Source: Flavobacteriaceae bacterium PS02338
Lineage (GTDB): Bacteria > Bacteroidota > Bacteroidia > Sphingobacteriales > Sphingobacteriaceae
Direction: 5' to 3'
NCBI GenBank assembly: GCA_029959615.1
Contig: JASCOD010000013.1
Span: 62,001 to 126,000 of the forward strand
DNA length: 64,000 nucleotides
Shown here: in pieces, positions 1 through 9,752 of the stretch
Layout of the letters: each line of letters begins with the position of its first letter
Position numbering within the stretch: the stretch's first letter is position 1
Program-made: the position numbers and the translations under genes
The notes under the pieces: model-generated
The model's input: the letters and a program-made list of their open reading frames with translations, nothing else
What the model was told of the DNA's origin: nothing
The model's database searches: none

Positions 1-75
1 CCTATTAATAATAATTTGAAAAAATACACTTATGGAGGAGTAGAGCTAGGCGTAAAAGTTAATCTATCTAAATAA
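1..75 (+). CDS. C-terminal end of an upstream protein (partial)
   Basis: An open frame enters from the left edge and ends at TAA 73-75, giving 24 residues ending in GVELGVKVNLSK. The alternating polar and hydrophobic pattern would fit the last strand of an outer-membrane barrel, but this is too short to assign. A strong intrinsic terminator follows 12 bases later, which supports a genuine gene end. Confidence 0.5.
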   Translation, partial: PINNNLKKYTYGGVELGVKVNLSK

Positions 76-87
76 ATGTTTCTCTCG

Positions 88-117
88 AAGGCCTCTGAAA
101 AGAGGCCTTCTTCTTTG
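88..117 (+). terminator. Intrinsic terminator after the left-edge gene
   Basis: A perfect 9-bp stem, AAGGCCTCT (88-96) and AGAGGCCTT (101-109), closes a GAAA tetraloop and is followed by a T-rich tail. Confidence 0.8.
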
Positions 118-296
118 TGGTAGAATTTTATAAAAGCGTCGATTAAATCGGTGCTTTTTCTTTTTTAATAGAATTTTGATTAAAAAAATGAAAAATCTTT
201 TGAATCGTAAATTAGGATTGCTACTTTTAATCAACCTAAACCACAAACTAGCTAATCAACTTTCTTGAAGTTACGTTAGCACTTACTTTATTCTTA

Positions 297-890
297 ATGG
301 CAGTGTACGATTTAACAGCAGAAAAACTGTTGCTTAAAGAAATTTCTGATGGAAATTCTTTGGCATTCAATAAGATGTTTTGCCTTTACAGAGGTAAAAT
401 ACTAGCTTTTGTTGATTCGTTTGTTCATAGCAAAGCAGATGCTGAAGAAATAGTCCAAGAAACTTTTTTGGTCATTTGGCAGAATAGAGAGAAGCTGCTC
501 AGCATTGAGCATCCTCGTAACTACATTTACACCATAGCCCGTAATAAAACTTACGATTATCTTTCTAAAGTAAGTAGAACCGAAAAAACGATTAATAATG
601 CTTGGGTTAATACGTCTATCTCACTAAATAATATAGATGATCAGATTAACCTAAAAGAAAGTACGCTGCTTATCAATAGAGTATTGCAAACCTTATCTTT
701 ACAAAAGCAAGAAATTTTTAATATGAGTCGCTACCAACACATGAGCCACGAAGAAATTGCTGAGACGGTTGGTTTGTCAAAAAGTAGGGTGAAGAATGTA
801 ATTGTTGAAGTACTTAAGCATTTAAAATATCATATCACCAAACATAATGCAGCACTTTTTCTGCTTTCACTATTAAAGTTTTTTCTTTAA
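297..890 (+). CDS. ECF-type RNA polymerase sigma-70 factor (FecI-like)
   Basis: A 197-residue ECF sigma factor that directs RNA polymerase to specific promoters. Region 2 lies at about residues 25-95, with the typical DAEEIVQETFLVIWQNR stretch. Region 4 lies at about 130-185, with a helix-turn-helix around HEEIAETVGLSKSRVKN. It starts the locus that carries a FecR anti-sigma factor and a SusC/SusD pair; in Bacteroidetes such trios switch on import of a substrate sensed at the outer membrane. Unusually, its anti-sigma gene is not the next gene: a beta-helix gene lies between. The cognate substrate is unknown. Confidence 0.93.
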   Translation: MAVYDLTAEKLLLKEISDGNSLAFNKMFCLYRGKILAFVDSFVHSKADAEEIVQETFLVIWQNREKLLSIEHPRNYIYTIARNKTYDYLSKVSRTEKTINNAWVNTSISLNNIDDQINLKESTLLINRVLQTLSLQKQEIFNMSRYQHMSHEEIAETVGLSKSRVKNVIVEVLKHLKYHITKHNAALFLLSLLKFFL

Positions 891-980
891 TAGTCTCTTT
901 TTCCTTTAATAGGGATACACAAACGTCTCATAACTCATTCTAGATTGAGTTTTTCCGAGATCTAAAAAGTTTTTTTTCAA

Positions 981-1030
981 AAAGTTGGTTTCAAGCGGTC
1001 CGTTGGTTGGGCTAGTCAGTCTATATAAGA
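981..1030 (+). promoter_or_regulatory. Candidate ECF-sigma-dependent promoter before the beta-helix gene
   Basis: The 166-base gap after the sigma gene has a GTTGGTTTCAAG stretch and, downstream, AGTCTATATAAG ending about 28 bases before the ATG at 1057. A GTCTATATA-like -10 element is what I recall between FecI- and FecR-type genes in this group. This suggests autoregulation of the locus, but the assignment is by resemblance only. Confidence 0.35.
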
Positions 1031-1056
1031 CAACAACAAACCTAAACCAACAATTT

Positions 1057-3192
1057 ATGAAAAAACTTTACTCACTAGTTTTCTATTTAACGCTATTAAG
1101 CTCTCCACTTTTTGCGCAAACTATACGTTATGTAAAGCAAGGTGGGGGAGCATTAGGCTCTACAGGAGTTGATTGGGATCATGCGTCTGGCGATTTGCAA
1201 GCAATGATTAATGCTTCATCTTCCGCAGATCAAGTATGGGTAGCGGCAGGGACGTATAAGCCTACTGAAAAAATAGCTGCTACAGCAGGTAGTCGTGATC
1301 AGGCTTTTATTTTAAAGACAGGAGTTAAAGTGTATGGGGGATTTTTGGGAGGAGAAACTTTGTTGACGCAAAGAAACTACGTTGCTAACATTGTCATATT
1401 AAGTGGAGACTTAAATGGTGATGATGTACCAAGTAGCGACCCTGATTTTGCTGTTAAAAAGGCAGATAATGCTTACCATGTAGTTACGGCTGATATTGCG
1501 AGTGCTGGAACTGAAAAATCAATCTTAGATGGTTTTACAATTCAAGGTGGATATGCTGATGGTCCAGCATCTGTTTCACTAGGAACTTTGGCCTTTTCAC
1601 AAAGCCAAGGTGCGGCAATTACGCTGAGAGGAGTTGGAGCATTTACCAAGCTTGAATTGAATAACTTGATAGTTAAGGATAATGAAAGTACAGGTAATGG
1701 AGGTGCTGTTTTTTTAAATTCTTCAGGTACCGGGACTTTATTGTTTAATAATGTTGAATTTATTAATAATAAAAGTGGTGCCTCAGGAGGAGCCATTTAT
1801 CTAACTCGTATTACTGGTACAGGTAATTATCCAAGTTTTACATTAAATGATGTAGATTTTTATGATAATAAAGCAACTACAACTGGAGGAGCGTTCTATT
1901 ATTTAAATACCTCCGCTGGTGTGCTTACATTAAATAATGCCGGCTTTTATAGAAATAGTGCTGGAAGTACGTCTGGGGCGCTCTATTATTCTAATTCTTC
2001 TACAGGGAAGATAGACGTGTATAGCTCGAAGTTTTATAGTAATAATTCATTGGGTGGCGTTGGAGGTGCGATATATTTTCCAAATGGTAATTCGAATATC
2101 TACAATACTTTATTCTATGATAATGAAGCAAGTACTAATGGCGGAGCTGTATATGTCTCTGCGGGTACTACAGGAGAACCGGCGACTACAAAAATTGTAA
2201 ACTCTACATTTTACGCTAACTCATGTACGACGGGACGTGGTGGAGCAATATCATTTTTTGGAAGTAGTACTCTTTCTATCTTAACGCTATATAATAATAT
2301 TTTTAATAATAATTCTGCAGCCACTGCAGCGGATAATGACATAAGAAATGATAATAGCTATACAGGTTTAACCTTTAAGAATAATTTATTTCAGTCCTTT
2401 ACTCCAAATAGTGCGACTAGATACGAAAATAATATAATTGATGCCGCTCCGTCTTTACTTTTTGAAAGCACTACTTCAACAGATGCAGACTTTTTGAAAC
2501 TTGCGACTGGTAGTGTCGCTTTAGACAAGGGAGGGAATTCGTTTTCTACAGCATTGGTGGATTTAGCTAATTTACCTCGTATTCGTAATACAACAATTGA
2601 CTTGGGGGCTTATGAATTCCAAGTAGGGGATTTTCCTCTACCTGTAAACCTAGAAACCTATCAAGCTGTTAGAAAAGGCTCGACAACTTTGTTGACTTGG
2701 AAAACGCAAAGTGAGCAAAACAACCAAAAATTTGTAATAGAACGTGGTTCATCTGCTACCAACTTTGCTTTCTTTAAGGAGGTAGCTGGTGCGGGAGATA
2801 GCAGTACGCCACTAAATTATACCCTTACAGATTATGCTCCTTTAGCTGGTACAAACTATTATCGTTTAACGCAGTATGATAATGATGGGAAATATAAAGT
2901 ATTAGGGGTAGAGGCAGTAACTTTCGAGTTAAATACAGAGAAAGCTATTATTTATCCAAATCCTGCCAGAAATTTTGTAGAAGTGAAATCACCAACTTCA
3001 TCAGGTGGTATTGTTTCCCTAAATCTGATATCTTTGGCGGGAAAAACCATATCGACCAATAATTACGCTCAAGCTGCTTCACATGAGAGTGTGAAACTAG
3101 ATTTAACCGGCATACCTACAGGTACTTATATTTTGTGGATAAACAGAGGAAAATCAAATGACGAAAAGCAAACTTTATTGGTCGTAAAATAA
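1057..3192 (+). CDS. Secreted right-handed beta-helix protein with T9SS sorting domain
   Basis: The start at ATG 1057 gives a clean 21-residue signal peptide (MKKLYSLVFYLTLLSSPLFAQ trimmed at AQ); a longer frame from 985 lacks one. The body is a parallel beta-helix: repeats with a GGAIYL/GGAFYY/GGAVYV turn recur about every 25-30 residues, as in polymorphic outer-membrane and pectate-lyase-like folds. The C-terminus has a type A type IX secretion sorting domain (IIYPNPARNFVEV ... GTYILWI). It is therefore probably exported by T9SS to the cell surface or medium. It sits between the ECF sigma and FecR genes, so it is likely co-induced and may bind or cut the substrate. No catalytic residues could be assigned. 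Confidence 0.85.
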   Translation: MKKLYSLVFYLTLLSSPLFAQTIRYVKQGGGALGSTGVDWDHASGDLQAMINASSSADQVWVAAGTYKPTEKIAATAGSRDQAFILKTGVKVYGGFLGGETLLTQRNYVANIVILSGDLNGDDVPSSDPDFAVKKADNAYHVVTADIASAGTEKSILDGFTIQGGYADGPASVSLGTLAFSQSQGAAITLRGVGAFTKLELNNLIVKDNESTGNGGAVFLNSSGTGTLLFNNVEFINNKSGASGGAIYLTRITGTGNYPSFTLNDVDFYDNKATTTGGAFYYLNTSAGVLTLNNAGFYRNSAGSTSGALYYSNSSTGKIDVYSSKFYSNNSLGGVGGAIYFPNGNSNIYNTLFYDNEASTNGGAVYVSAGTTGEPATTKIVNSTFYANSCTTGRGGAISFFGSSTLSILTLYNNIFNNNSAATAADNDIRNDNSYTGLTFKNNLFQSFTPNSATRYENNIIDAAPSLLFESTTSTDADFLKLATGSVALDKGGNSFSTALVDLANLPRIRNTTIDLGAYEFQVGDFPLPVNLETYQAVRKGSTTLLTWKTQSEQNNQKFVIERGSSATNFAFFKEVAGAGDSSTPLNYTLTDYAPLAGTNYYRLTQYDNDGKYKVLGVEAVTFELNTEKAIIYPNPARNFVEVKSPTSSGGIVSLNLISLAGKTISTNNYAQAASHESVKLDLTGIPTGTYILWINRGKSNDEKQTLLVVK

Positions 3193-3214
3193 ATTAACGA
3201 CTATAAAAGTACTA

Positions 3215-4417
3215 ATGAACAAAAAAACGCATCAGATGACACTCGGAACAAACAGCAGGCTAAAGGAACTTTTCCAGAAATATGTAGATAAAACTATTAC
3301 AGAAGAGGAGTATGCCGAACTGTTTGTTTATATCAGAAATCCAGAAACAAAAGAGGAAGTAACTTCTTTTATGGACGAACACAATAAACAAGTACAGTCT
3401 GATGCGTTTGTGCACGAAGTGGATTGGGATAGTATGTATGCTAATATTACTAATCCAAAAAAGTCGGTTGGTCGTAAGCGTTTAGTGTTATGGAAATATG
3501 CTGCGGCCGCTGTCGTATTCATTGTAGGAAGTTTTACGGTTTATCATCTAAAACAAGATTCTATAGAAAAGAAGTCGCCGTTGGTTTATCGTAATGATAT
3601 AGCACCTGGTAGAGATAAAGCAATACTTACACTAGCTGATGGATCTCAGCTTGTATTAGATAATAATGCTGCTGGCAAGTTAGCTACACAGGGCGGTATA
3701 TCTATTGAAAGGGATGCAAAAGGGCGAATTGTGTATTTGGTTAATGGAGCAGATGCCAATGAAGGGCAAAAGATCAATAGGTTAACTACTCCAGCAGGAG
3801 GTAAGTTTAGCGTAGTGCTGTCTGACGGTAGTAAGGTATGGTTAAATGCTTCCTCTACTATTGAATTTCCAGCAAATTTCGCAAAAGATTCTCGTCGTGT
3901 AGAGGTCAAGGGTGAGGCTTATTTTGAAATAGCAAAAGATGCAGATAGACCTTTTTATGTGTTAAATGGGGGATCAGAAGTGAAAGTATTGGGAACGCAT
4001 TTTAATGTAATGGCTTACCCAGATGAATATCGCTCGGAGCTCACGCTTTTAGAAGGTTCTGTACAGTTCTCTAAAAATGGACATGCTGAAATGCTAAAAC
4101 CTGGTAAGCAAATCTTATATAAAGAGAATAGCAGTGAAACTAAGCAGGTTGACGCAAACATAGAAGAGGTAATGGCCTGGAAAAATGATCTTTTTGTGTT
4201 CAATAATACAAACATAGATGAGATCATGAAGGAGCTGGTGAGGTGGTATGATATAAAAATTAAATATGAAGGAGAAAAACCAGATATCTCATTTACAGGG
4301 GTAATCCCGAGAAATTCAAATGTTTCCAAGGTATTAAAAGCGCTTGAGCTTACTGGAGATGTAGAATTTGGTATTGAGGCTAATGTAATTACCTGTGAAA
4401 AGAAAATGAAGAAATAA
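3215..4417 (+). CDS. FecR-family anti-sigma factor
   Basis: A 400-residue inner-membrane anti-sigma regulator. The cytoplasmic N-terminus (about 1-88) would hold the ECF sigma factor. One membrane segment lies at about 91-112 (AAAAVVFIVGSFTVYHL). The periplasmic part carries the FecR domain (about 185-290, with TPAGGKFSVVLSDGSKVWLN) and a C-terminal DUF4974-like domain (about 325-398) that would contact the STN domain of the downstream SusC. It lies 22 bases after the beta-helix gene and 118 bases before susC. Confidence 0.93.
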   Translation: MNKKTHQMTLGTNSRLKELFQKYVDKTITEEEYAELFVYIRNPETKEEVTSFMDEHNKQVQSDAFVHEVDWDSMYANITNPKKSVGRKRLVLWKYAAAAVVFIVGSFTVYHLKQDSIEKKSPLVYRNDIAPGRDKAILTLADGSQLVLDNNAAGKLATQGGISIERDAKGRIVYLVNGADANEGQKINRLTTPAGGKFSVVLSDGSKVWLNASSTIEFPANFAKDSRRVEVKGEAYFEIAKDADRPFYVLNGGSEVKVLGTHFNVMAYPDEYRSELTLLEGSVQFSKNGHAEMLKPGKQILYKENSSETKQVDANIEEVMAWKNDLFVFNNTNIDEIMKELVRWYDIKIKYEGEKPDISFTGVIPRNSNVSKVLKALELTGDVEFGIEANVITCEKKMKK

Positions 4418-4439
4418 CAAAAAAAGAAAAGAGCAAAAA

Positions 4440-4467
4440 GCTTTTCCCGGCGGCAACCAGGAAAAGC
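4440..4467 (+). promoter_or_regulatory. Hairpin between fecR and susC
   Basis: GCTTTTCC (4440-4447) pairs perfectly with GGAAAAGC (4460-4467) around a 12-nt GC-rich loop. There is no T-run after it, so it is not a classical terminator. A stem-loop here could tune the much higher expression usually seen for susC relative to its regulator; that role is inferred. Confidence 0.5.
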
Positions 4468-4535
4468 ATGAAATAGGCTCGAAAGAAAATAATAAACAAA
4501 CCACTATTTATTTCAAAACCCTTATATACAAATGT

Positions 4536-7500
4536 ATGAAAGAAAAAATACATTGTAGATTGTCGTACACTATTTTTAGTTGCGATATTTCGACCAAACA
4601 AAAACAACTATTTAAAAAAGCTTTACTGGTTATGAGAGTCATTGCCGTAATTATGTTCGTTTTTACGCTGCATGTAAGTGCCAATACCATGGGACAAAAT
4701 GTAAGTATCAAAAAACAGAACATTACTTTAAAGGAAGTCTTCAAAGAATTGAGGGCACAAACCGATTATTATTTTATTTATAATAGTAAGGAGGTGTCCG
4801 AAAACAAGATCGTTTCGATGAATTTTGTAAATACACCTATTGATGTGGTGTTGAATTCATTATTGAAAGGGATGTCTTTGGGTTATACTATCGAAGACAA
4901 AATCATTTCTGTTAAGCCAATCAGAGAAGTCCAGGCAAGTGCACCAAATGCGGTTTCACAGGATAGAACAATTACGGGTAAAATTATCGATGGAGAGGAT
5001 AGTTCACCTTTATTTGGTGTTTCTGTAAGGGTTAAGGGTTCGGTAAACGGAACCATTAGTAATGCCGAAGGTAATTTCTCATTAAATGTGAAGCCTAATG
5101 ATAAGGTTTTGGTACTTAGTTATATTGGTTATGTAACTAAAGAAGTTCCTCTTACAGCATTGATTAAGTATGAGGTTTCTCTAGTAAAGGATAGTAAACA
5201 ACTAGATGAAGTTGTAATTGCATTCGGTACTTCTACAAAAGCTGAGTTAACTAACTCGGTGACAAAAATTTCAGCAAAGGATATAGAACAACGCCCAATC
5301 AGTAACTTGAACTCTGCCATTGTAGGTGCATCTCCGGGTGTACAAACAACAGCGGGCAGTGGCCAGCCAGGCGAAGGACCAGATATTAGGATTAGAGGTT
5401 TTGGTTCTATTACAGGAGACAATTCACCTTTATATGTATTAGATGGTGCGCCTTACGAAGGAGTAATTAGCAATATCAATCCTGAAGATATCGATAACAT
5501 CTCTATCCTTAAAGATGCATCGGCAACAGCATTATATGGTTCGAGAGCTGCTAATGGCGTGATCATGATTACAACAAAAAGAGGTACTAGTGGAAAAAAT
5601 ACCATCACAGCTAAATTAACACAGGCTTTTTCAAATCGTGGCTTACCTAATTACGAAACTTTAAATGCTTATGATTATTTTCCTATTGTTTGGGAGGCTC
5701 TTAGAAATAATACTCTAGGCGCAAAGACAGGTTCTGCAGATAGCTTAGCTGCAGCTATTTCTGCTACAAATGGGATTATTAGTTATGTTGGATGGAACCC
5801 ATTCAACGTAGCTAATGATGAAATTATATTAAATAATGGTAAGCTTAATCCGAATGCTAGGCTGCTTTACCCAGATGATTTAAGCTTTGGTCAAGAATTA
5901 CAAAGAATTGGCATGCGTACAGACATGTCAATAACTTTAAGTGGCGGCTCTCCTAAAACAGATCATTTCGTTTCTGTAAACTATCTAGATGAGAACGGCT
6001 ATGTGAAAGGATCTGATTTTAAACGATTTTCAGGAAGGTTAAGAGTAAATGCTACACCAAGAGACTGGTTAAAGTTTGGATTGAATCTTTTCGGTAACTA
6101 CACGAAATCTGATCAAGCAAATGAAAGTAGTGGTATCAACGAAAACCCATTTTATGTGGATTTAATACTAGCCCCAATTTATCCTGTTTATAAACATGAT
6201 CCGGTAACTGGTGCTTATATTTTAGATGCAAAAGGAAATAAAATGTATGATCCGGGAGATTATAGGCCGTTATTTACTGGTAGAAATGTGGTTTACGAAA
6301 CCATGTACAACCAAAATCAAATAAGAAGAAATTCATTTAATGGTGTGGCAAATATCGAAGCTAAGTTTCTAAAGGATTTTAAATTTACTTCAAATCTAAG
6401 TTTTAATCTAGGTAACTATAGAGATGTAGCTTATGATAATAGTGTGATGGGAGATGCTATAGGGGCGGGACGTACCATTCGTATCAATAGCACAACTGCC
6501 TATTTAAACTTTAACCAATTGGTAAACTGGACCAAGACCTTTAATAGACACAAAATTACCGTTTTGGCAGGTCACGAGAACTATATTAACTACTACGACT
6601 ATTTTAGAGGTGCCAAAAGAATGGAAGGTATCGAGGGATTATCGGTATTAGATAATATGTCGACTACTACTGCCTTAGGATCTTATGATAGGAGCTATAA
6701 AACAGAAGGTTACTTCACCAAGTTCGATTATAGCTACAGAAGTAAGTATGTCTTTTCTGGTTCATTTAGATATGATGGTTCATCGCGTTTTCATCCAGAT
6801 TATCGTTGGGGTAAGTTCTGGTCAGTTAGTGGAGCTTACAACATAGATAAAGAAAAGTTCTTCAAGGTGAAGTGGGTTGACCAGTTGAAACTTAGAGGTT
6901 CTTATGGAGAAGTGGGTAATGACAGAACAGGTACTTATTTCTCTTACATGAGCTTGTATACTTTAGGGTATGATAACGGCACCGAGCCAGGTATGATCTT
7001 TACGCAGTTAGGTAATGATGCACTTAGGTGGGAAACTAACCTAAATGCCGACATCGCTTTAGAGTTTTCTACCTTGAAAAACAGAGTGGGTGGTACTATA
7101 GAGCTTTTCAGACGCCAATCTAGAAACCTCCTGTTTGATGTTAATATGCCAATCACTTCAGGGGTGTTAACGAGAGATGATAACTTGGGAAGCATGCGTA
7201 ACCAAGGTCTCGAAATTCAATTGAATCTTGTTCCTGTTAGAAACAAGAATTTCAGATGGACTATGGACATTAATGCAACTACATTAGAAAACAAAATTCT
7301 TTCGTTGCCAGATTCTTATTTAAATAGGCAAAATGGTACAAAACGCTATAATGTAGGTGGATCTATGTATGAATATTACCTGGATGATTGGGCGATGGTA
7401 AACCCTGCTACCGGAACCAATTTATATTGGCCAACAAGTGGTACTGCGGTTCCTTCTGGTAGTAGAGTAATTATAAATGGAGATACGCTGTCTTCTAGTA

Positions 7501-8030
7501 GTACGTATGCAAGAATGTATTTTGCTGGTTCTGCAATTCCAGATTGGTTTGGAAGCGTAAATAATACTTTTACTTATAAAAATTGGTCTCTGCAGGTAAT
7601 GTTCATCTACCAAGTTGGTGGTTATACCTACGATAACGATTATCAGTCACTGATGTTTAGAGGAAGTACTACTACCACACAAAATGGTAGGGCAATGCAT
7701 AAAGATATGCTTAACAGATGGCAAAAGCCTGGGGATGTAACAAATGTAAATAAAGTTGAGGTAGGCACAAGCTATTTATCTCAAAGTGATAGATGGCTGA
7801 TGTCTTCAGATTACTTGAACCTGAGAACGATAGCCTTGACCTATAATTTTCCAAAGAAAATGCTCTCTCGCCTAGGCTTAACAAATGCGAAGGCTTATGT
7901 TAACGGAGAAAACTTATTTATTACCTCGGCTCGTAAAGGTTTGGATCCTACTCAAACTTACACTGGATCCGCATCTTATACTTATGCGCCTTCTCGTATA
8001 GTAAGTTTGGGTCTTAATTTAACATTGTAA
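4536..8030 (+). CDS. SusC/RagA-family TonB-linked outer-membrane transporter with STN domain
   Basis: A 1164-residue TonB-dependent transporter. A long N-terminal leader has a hydrophobic export segment at about 30-50. Next come an STN signalling domain (about 55-125), a carboxypeptidase-regulatory-like Ig domain (about 145-215), a TonB-box-like LDEVVIAFGT, a plug (about 235-350; PLYVLDGAPYEG, LKDASATALYGSRAANGVI) and the barrel. The STN domain fits signalling to the FecR/ECF sigma pair upstream. It imports a substrate captured with the SusD lipoprotein encoded 13 bases downstream. An internal Met (residue 33) is an alternative start. Confidence 0.95.
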   Translation: MKEKIHCRLSYTIFSCDISTKQKQLFKKALLVMRVIAVIMFVFTLHVSANTMGQNVSIKKQNITLKEVFKELRAQTDYYFIYNSKEVSENKIVSMNFVNTPIDVVLNSLLKGMSLGYTIEDKIISVKPIREVQASAPNAVSQDRTITGKIIDGEDSSPLFGVSVRVKGSVNGTISNAEGNFSLNVKPNDKVLVLSYIGYVTKEVPLTALIKYEVSLVKDSKQLDEVVIAFGTSTKAELTNSVTKISAKDIEQRPISNLNSAIVGASPGVQTTAGSGQPGEGPDIRIRGFGSITGDNSPLYVLDGAPYEGVISNINPEDIDNISILKDASATALYGSRAANGVIMITTKRGTSGKNTITAKLTQAFSNRGLPNYETLNAYDYFPIVWEALRNNTLGAKTGSADSLAAAISATNGIISYVGWNPFNVANDEIILNNGKLNPNARLLYPDDLSFGQELQRIGMRTDMSITLSGGSPKTDHFVSVNYLDENGYVKGSDFKRFSGRLRVNATPRDWLKFGLNLFGNYTKSDQANESSGINENPFYVDLILAPIYPVYKHDPVTGAYILDAKGNKMYDPGDYRPLFTGRNVVYETMYNQNQIRRNSFNGVANIEAKFLKDFKFTSNLSFNLGNYRDVAYDNSVMGDAIGAGRTIRINSTTAYLNFNQLVNWTKTFNRHKITVLAGHENYINYYDYFRGAKRMEGIEGLSVLDNMSTTTALGSYDRSYKTEGYFTKFDYSYRSKYVFSGSFRYDGSSRFHPDYRWGKFWSVSGAYNIDKEKFFKVKWVDQLKLRGSYGEVGNDRTGTYFSYMSLYTLGYDNGTEPGMIFTQLGNDALRWETNLNADIALEFSTLKNRVGGTIELFRRQSRNLLFDVNMPITSGVLTRDDNLGSMRNQGLEIQLNLVPVRNKNFRWTMDINATTLENKILSLPDSYLNRQNGTKRYNVGGSMYEYYLDDWAMVNPATGTNLYWPTSGTAVPSGSRVIINGDTLSSSSTYARMYFAGSAIPDWFGSVNNTFTYKNWSLQVMFIYQVGGYTYDNDYQSLMFRGSTTTTQNGRAMHKDMLNRWQKPGDVTNVNKVEVGTSYLSQSDRWLMSSDYLNLRTIALTYNFPKKMLSRLGLTNAKAYVNGENLFITSARKGLDPTQTYTGSASYTYAPSRIVSLGLNLTL

Positions 8031-8043
8031 TTGTTTATTCAAG

Positions 8044-9606
8044 ATGAAAAAGAAGTTTATATATATATACTTAACGCTGCTTTTTGTAGGACTTAGCTCT
8101 TGTAAAAAGAGCTATTTAGACACAGAACCATCTGACCAATTGAAGGCAGACCGTGTTTTTGACAATATGAATAATGTTAGGGTAAACCTAAATGGAATTT
8201 ACAGAATGTTGTATATGCAATATTCTGATCAGGAAGAAGACGGGCAGGCCGCTATGATGATTACACTCGACTTTTTAGGTGAGGATATAGTTCATACGGC
8301 TTCGGGTACCAGTTATTTTAGAGGCTCGTACAGAGGAACCGATCATCGTGCTTCTGGGAATGGCTTGCCTTTATTTGCTTATAGAATGTACTATAGAATT
8401 CTAGCAAATGTGAATATTCTATTGGCGGGCTTGGATACAGTTCCAGAGGCCACACAACAGGAAAAGGACACGGTAAGAGGTGAGCTGTTGGCTTTAAGAT
8501 CCTTTTCACATTTTATGTTGGTGCAGTTGTTCGGCAAAAGGTATAATGTAGACCTTAGTACAGGATTGCCCATTAATAAGGATCAAGCAAATAATCCCAA
8601 TTTAGGCGCTCCTCTAATGCTATTTTATTCCGACGCTCCACAGCCTAGAGCTACAGTGGATTTAATGTATGCTTCAATTAATAAAGATATAGATGAAGCA
8701 ATTATTTTGTTAGGTTCGGCTCCACCAAGGGGGATTTATAGGACGCATATAGATAAAAGCGTGGCTATGGGTTTAAAAGCTAGGATAGCATTGACACAAA
8801 GTGATTGGACTAATGCCGCTTATTATGCGAGAGAGGCTAGAAAGGGATACACCTTGATGTCAAATGCAGCTTATTTGGATGGTTTTACAGATATGAAAAA
8901 TGTAGAATGGATGTGGGGTGCACGCCAATTGGCAGAGCAGTTGCCAACCTATGGTTCTTTTTACGCTTATATGTCAGCCAACTTTAACTCTGCACATACT
9001 AGACCCAATCCAAAATTGATAAACGCAGTGCTATATAATCGTATTACTAGTACAGATGTAAGGAAAAGGCTTTTTTGTAATAATATTAACGATTACGTGA
9101 ACTTTCCCGGAGTGGTAAATGCAAGTACTGGACAACCAGAGCCACTGCAGGTGAGAAAGCTGTTGATGCAAAGAAAGTTTGTAGTATCAGATCCCGCCGT
9201 AAGTGCTGGCGATATTCCTTTCATGAGAGCGGCAGAAATGTATTTGATAGAAGCCGAAGCCTTAGTGAAACTTAATAGAAGTGCAGATGCTCTTGTTGCG
9301 ATTTCTCCATTAATATTAAATAGGGATCCAAGTTTAGATTTGGGCTCAATAAATGAGGCCGAAATCGAAGATTATATCGATTTCCAGAGAAGGATAGAGT
9401 TATGGGGCGAAGGTTTTAGATTTTTGGATTTGAAGCGCAAAAACGAAGCATTAGCTAGAACAACAACTCAGGGACATACAACAACATTGGCAAATGTATT
9501 AACCCGTAATAAGCCAGATGACGGTACTACCTTAAATGCATGGTGGCAATTTATGTTTCCAATACGAGAGATACGTGCAAATCCTTATTTGATTCAGAAC
9601 GATTAG
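8044..9606 (+). CDS. SusD/RagB-family surface lipoprotein
   Basis: A 520-residue nutrient-binding lipoprotein. The signal peptide ends in a lipobox with Cys20 (VGLSSC), followed by KKSYLDTEPSDQ, the usual SusD start. The TPR-like helical body includes AEMYLIEAEALVKL, and the C-terminal signature ELWGEGFRFLDLKR is typical of the family. It would cap the SusC channel and bind the substrate. The gene follows susC immediately and shares its transcript. Confidence 0.95.
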   Translation: MKKKFIYIYLTLLFVGLSSCKKSYLDTEPSDQLKADRVFDNMNNVRVNLNGIYRMLYMQYSDQEEDGQAAMMITLDFLGEDIVHTASGTSYFRGSYRGTDHRASGNGLPLFAYRMYYRILANVNILLAGLDTVPEATQQEKDTVRGELLALRSFSHFMLVQLFGKRYNVDLSTGLPINKDQANNPNLGAPLMLFYSDAPQPRATVDLMYASINKDIDEAIILLGSAPPRGIYRTHIDKSVAMGLKARIALTQSDWTNAAYYAREARKGYTLMSNAAYLDGFTDMKNVEWMWGARQLAEQLPTYGSFYAYMSANFNSAHTRPNPKLINAVLYNRITSTDVRKRLFCNNINDYVNFPGVVNASTGQPEPLQVRKLLMQRKFVVSDPAVSAGDIPFMRAAEMYLIEAEALVKLNRSADALVAISPLILNRDPSLDLGSINEAEIEDYIDFQRRIELWGEGFRFLDLKRKNEALARTTTQGHTTTLANVLTRNKPDDGTTLNAWWQFMFPIREIRANPYLIQND

Positions 9607-9752
9607 AAAAGCAAAATAAGTTAGTTAAATATGTTTGATTGGAGGAGCATGGAAATTGCTCCTCTCAGTCATTCCTTTGACTAATAATTCTACTAATATC
9701 TGCCTTTAGCGAACAAAAAAATCATCATTAACAGTATTAAAATATAGAAAAG

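Noticed and set aside
64..246. Minus-strand frame at the left edge
   Set aside because: It runs across the intrinsic terminator and is Lys/Arg/Phe-rich from AT-rich DNA; no support as a gene.
985..1056. Upstream start for the beta-helix protein
   Set aside because: It adds 24 residues before the signal peptide and would lie across the candidate promoter; ATG 1057 gives a normal signal peptide.
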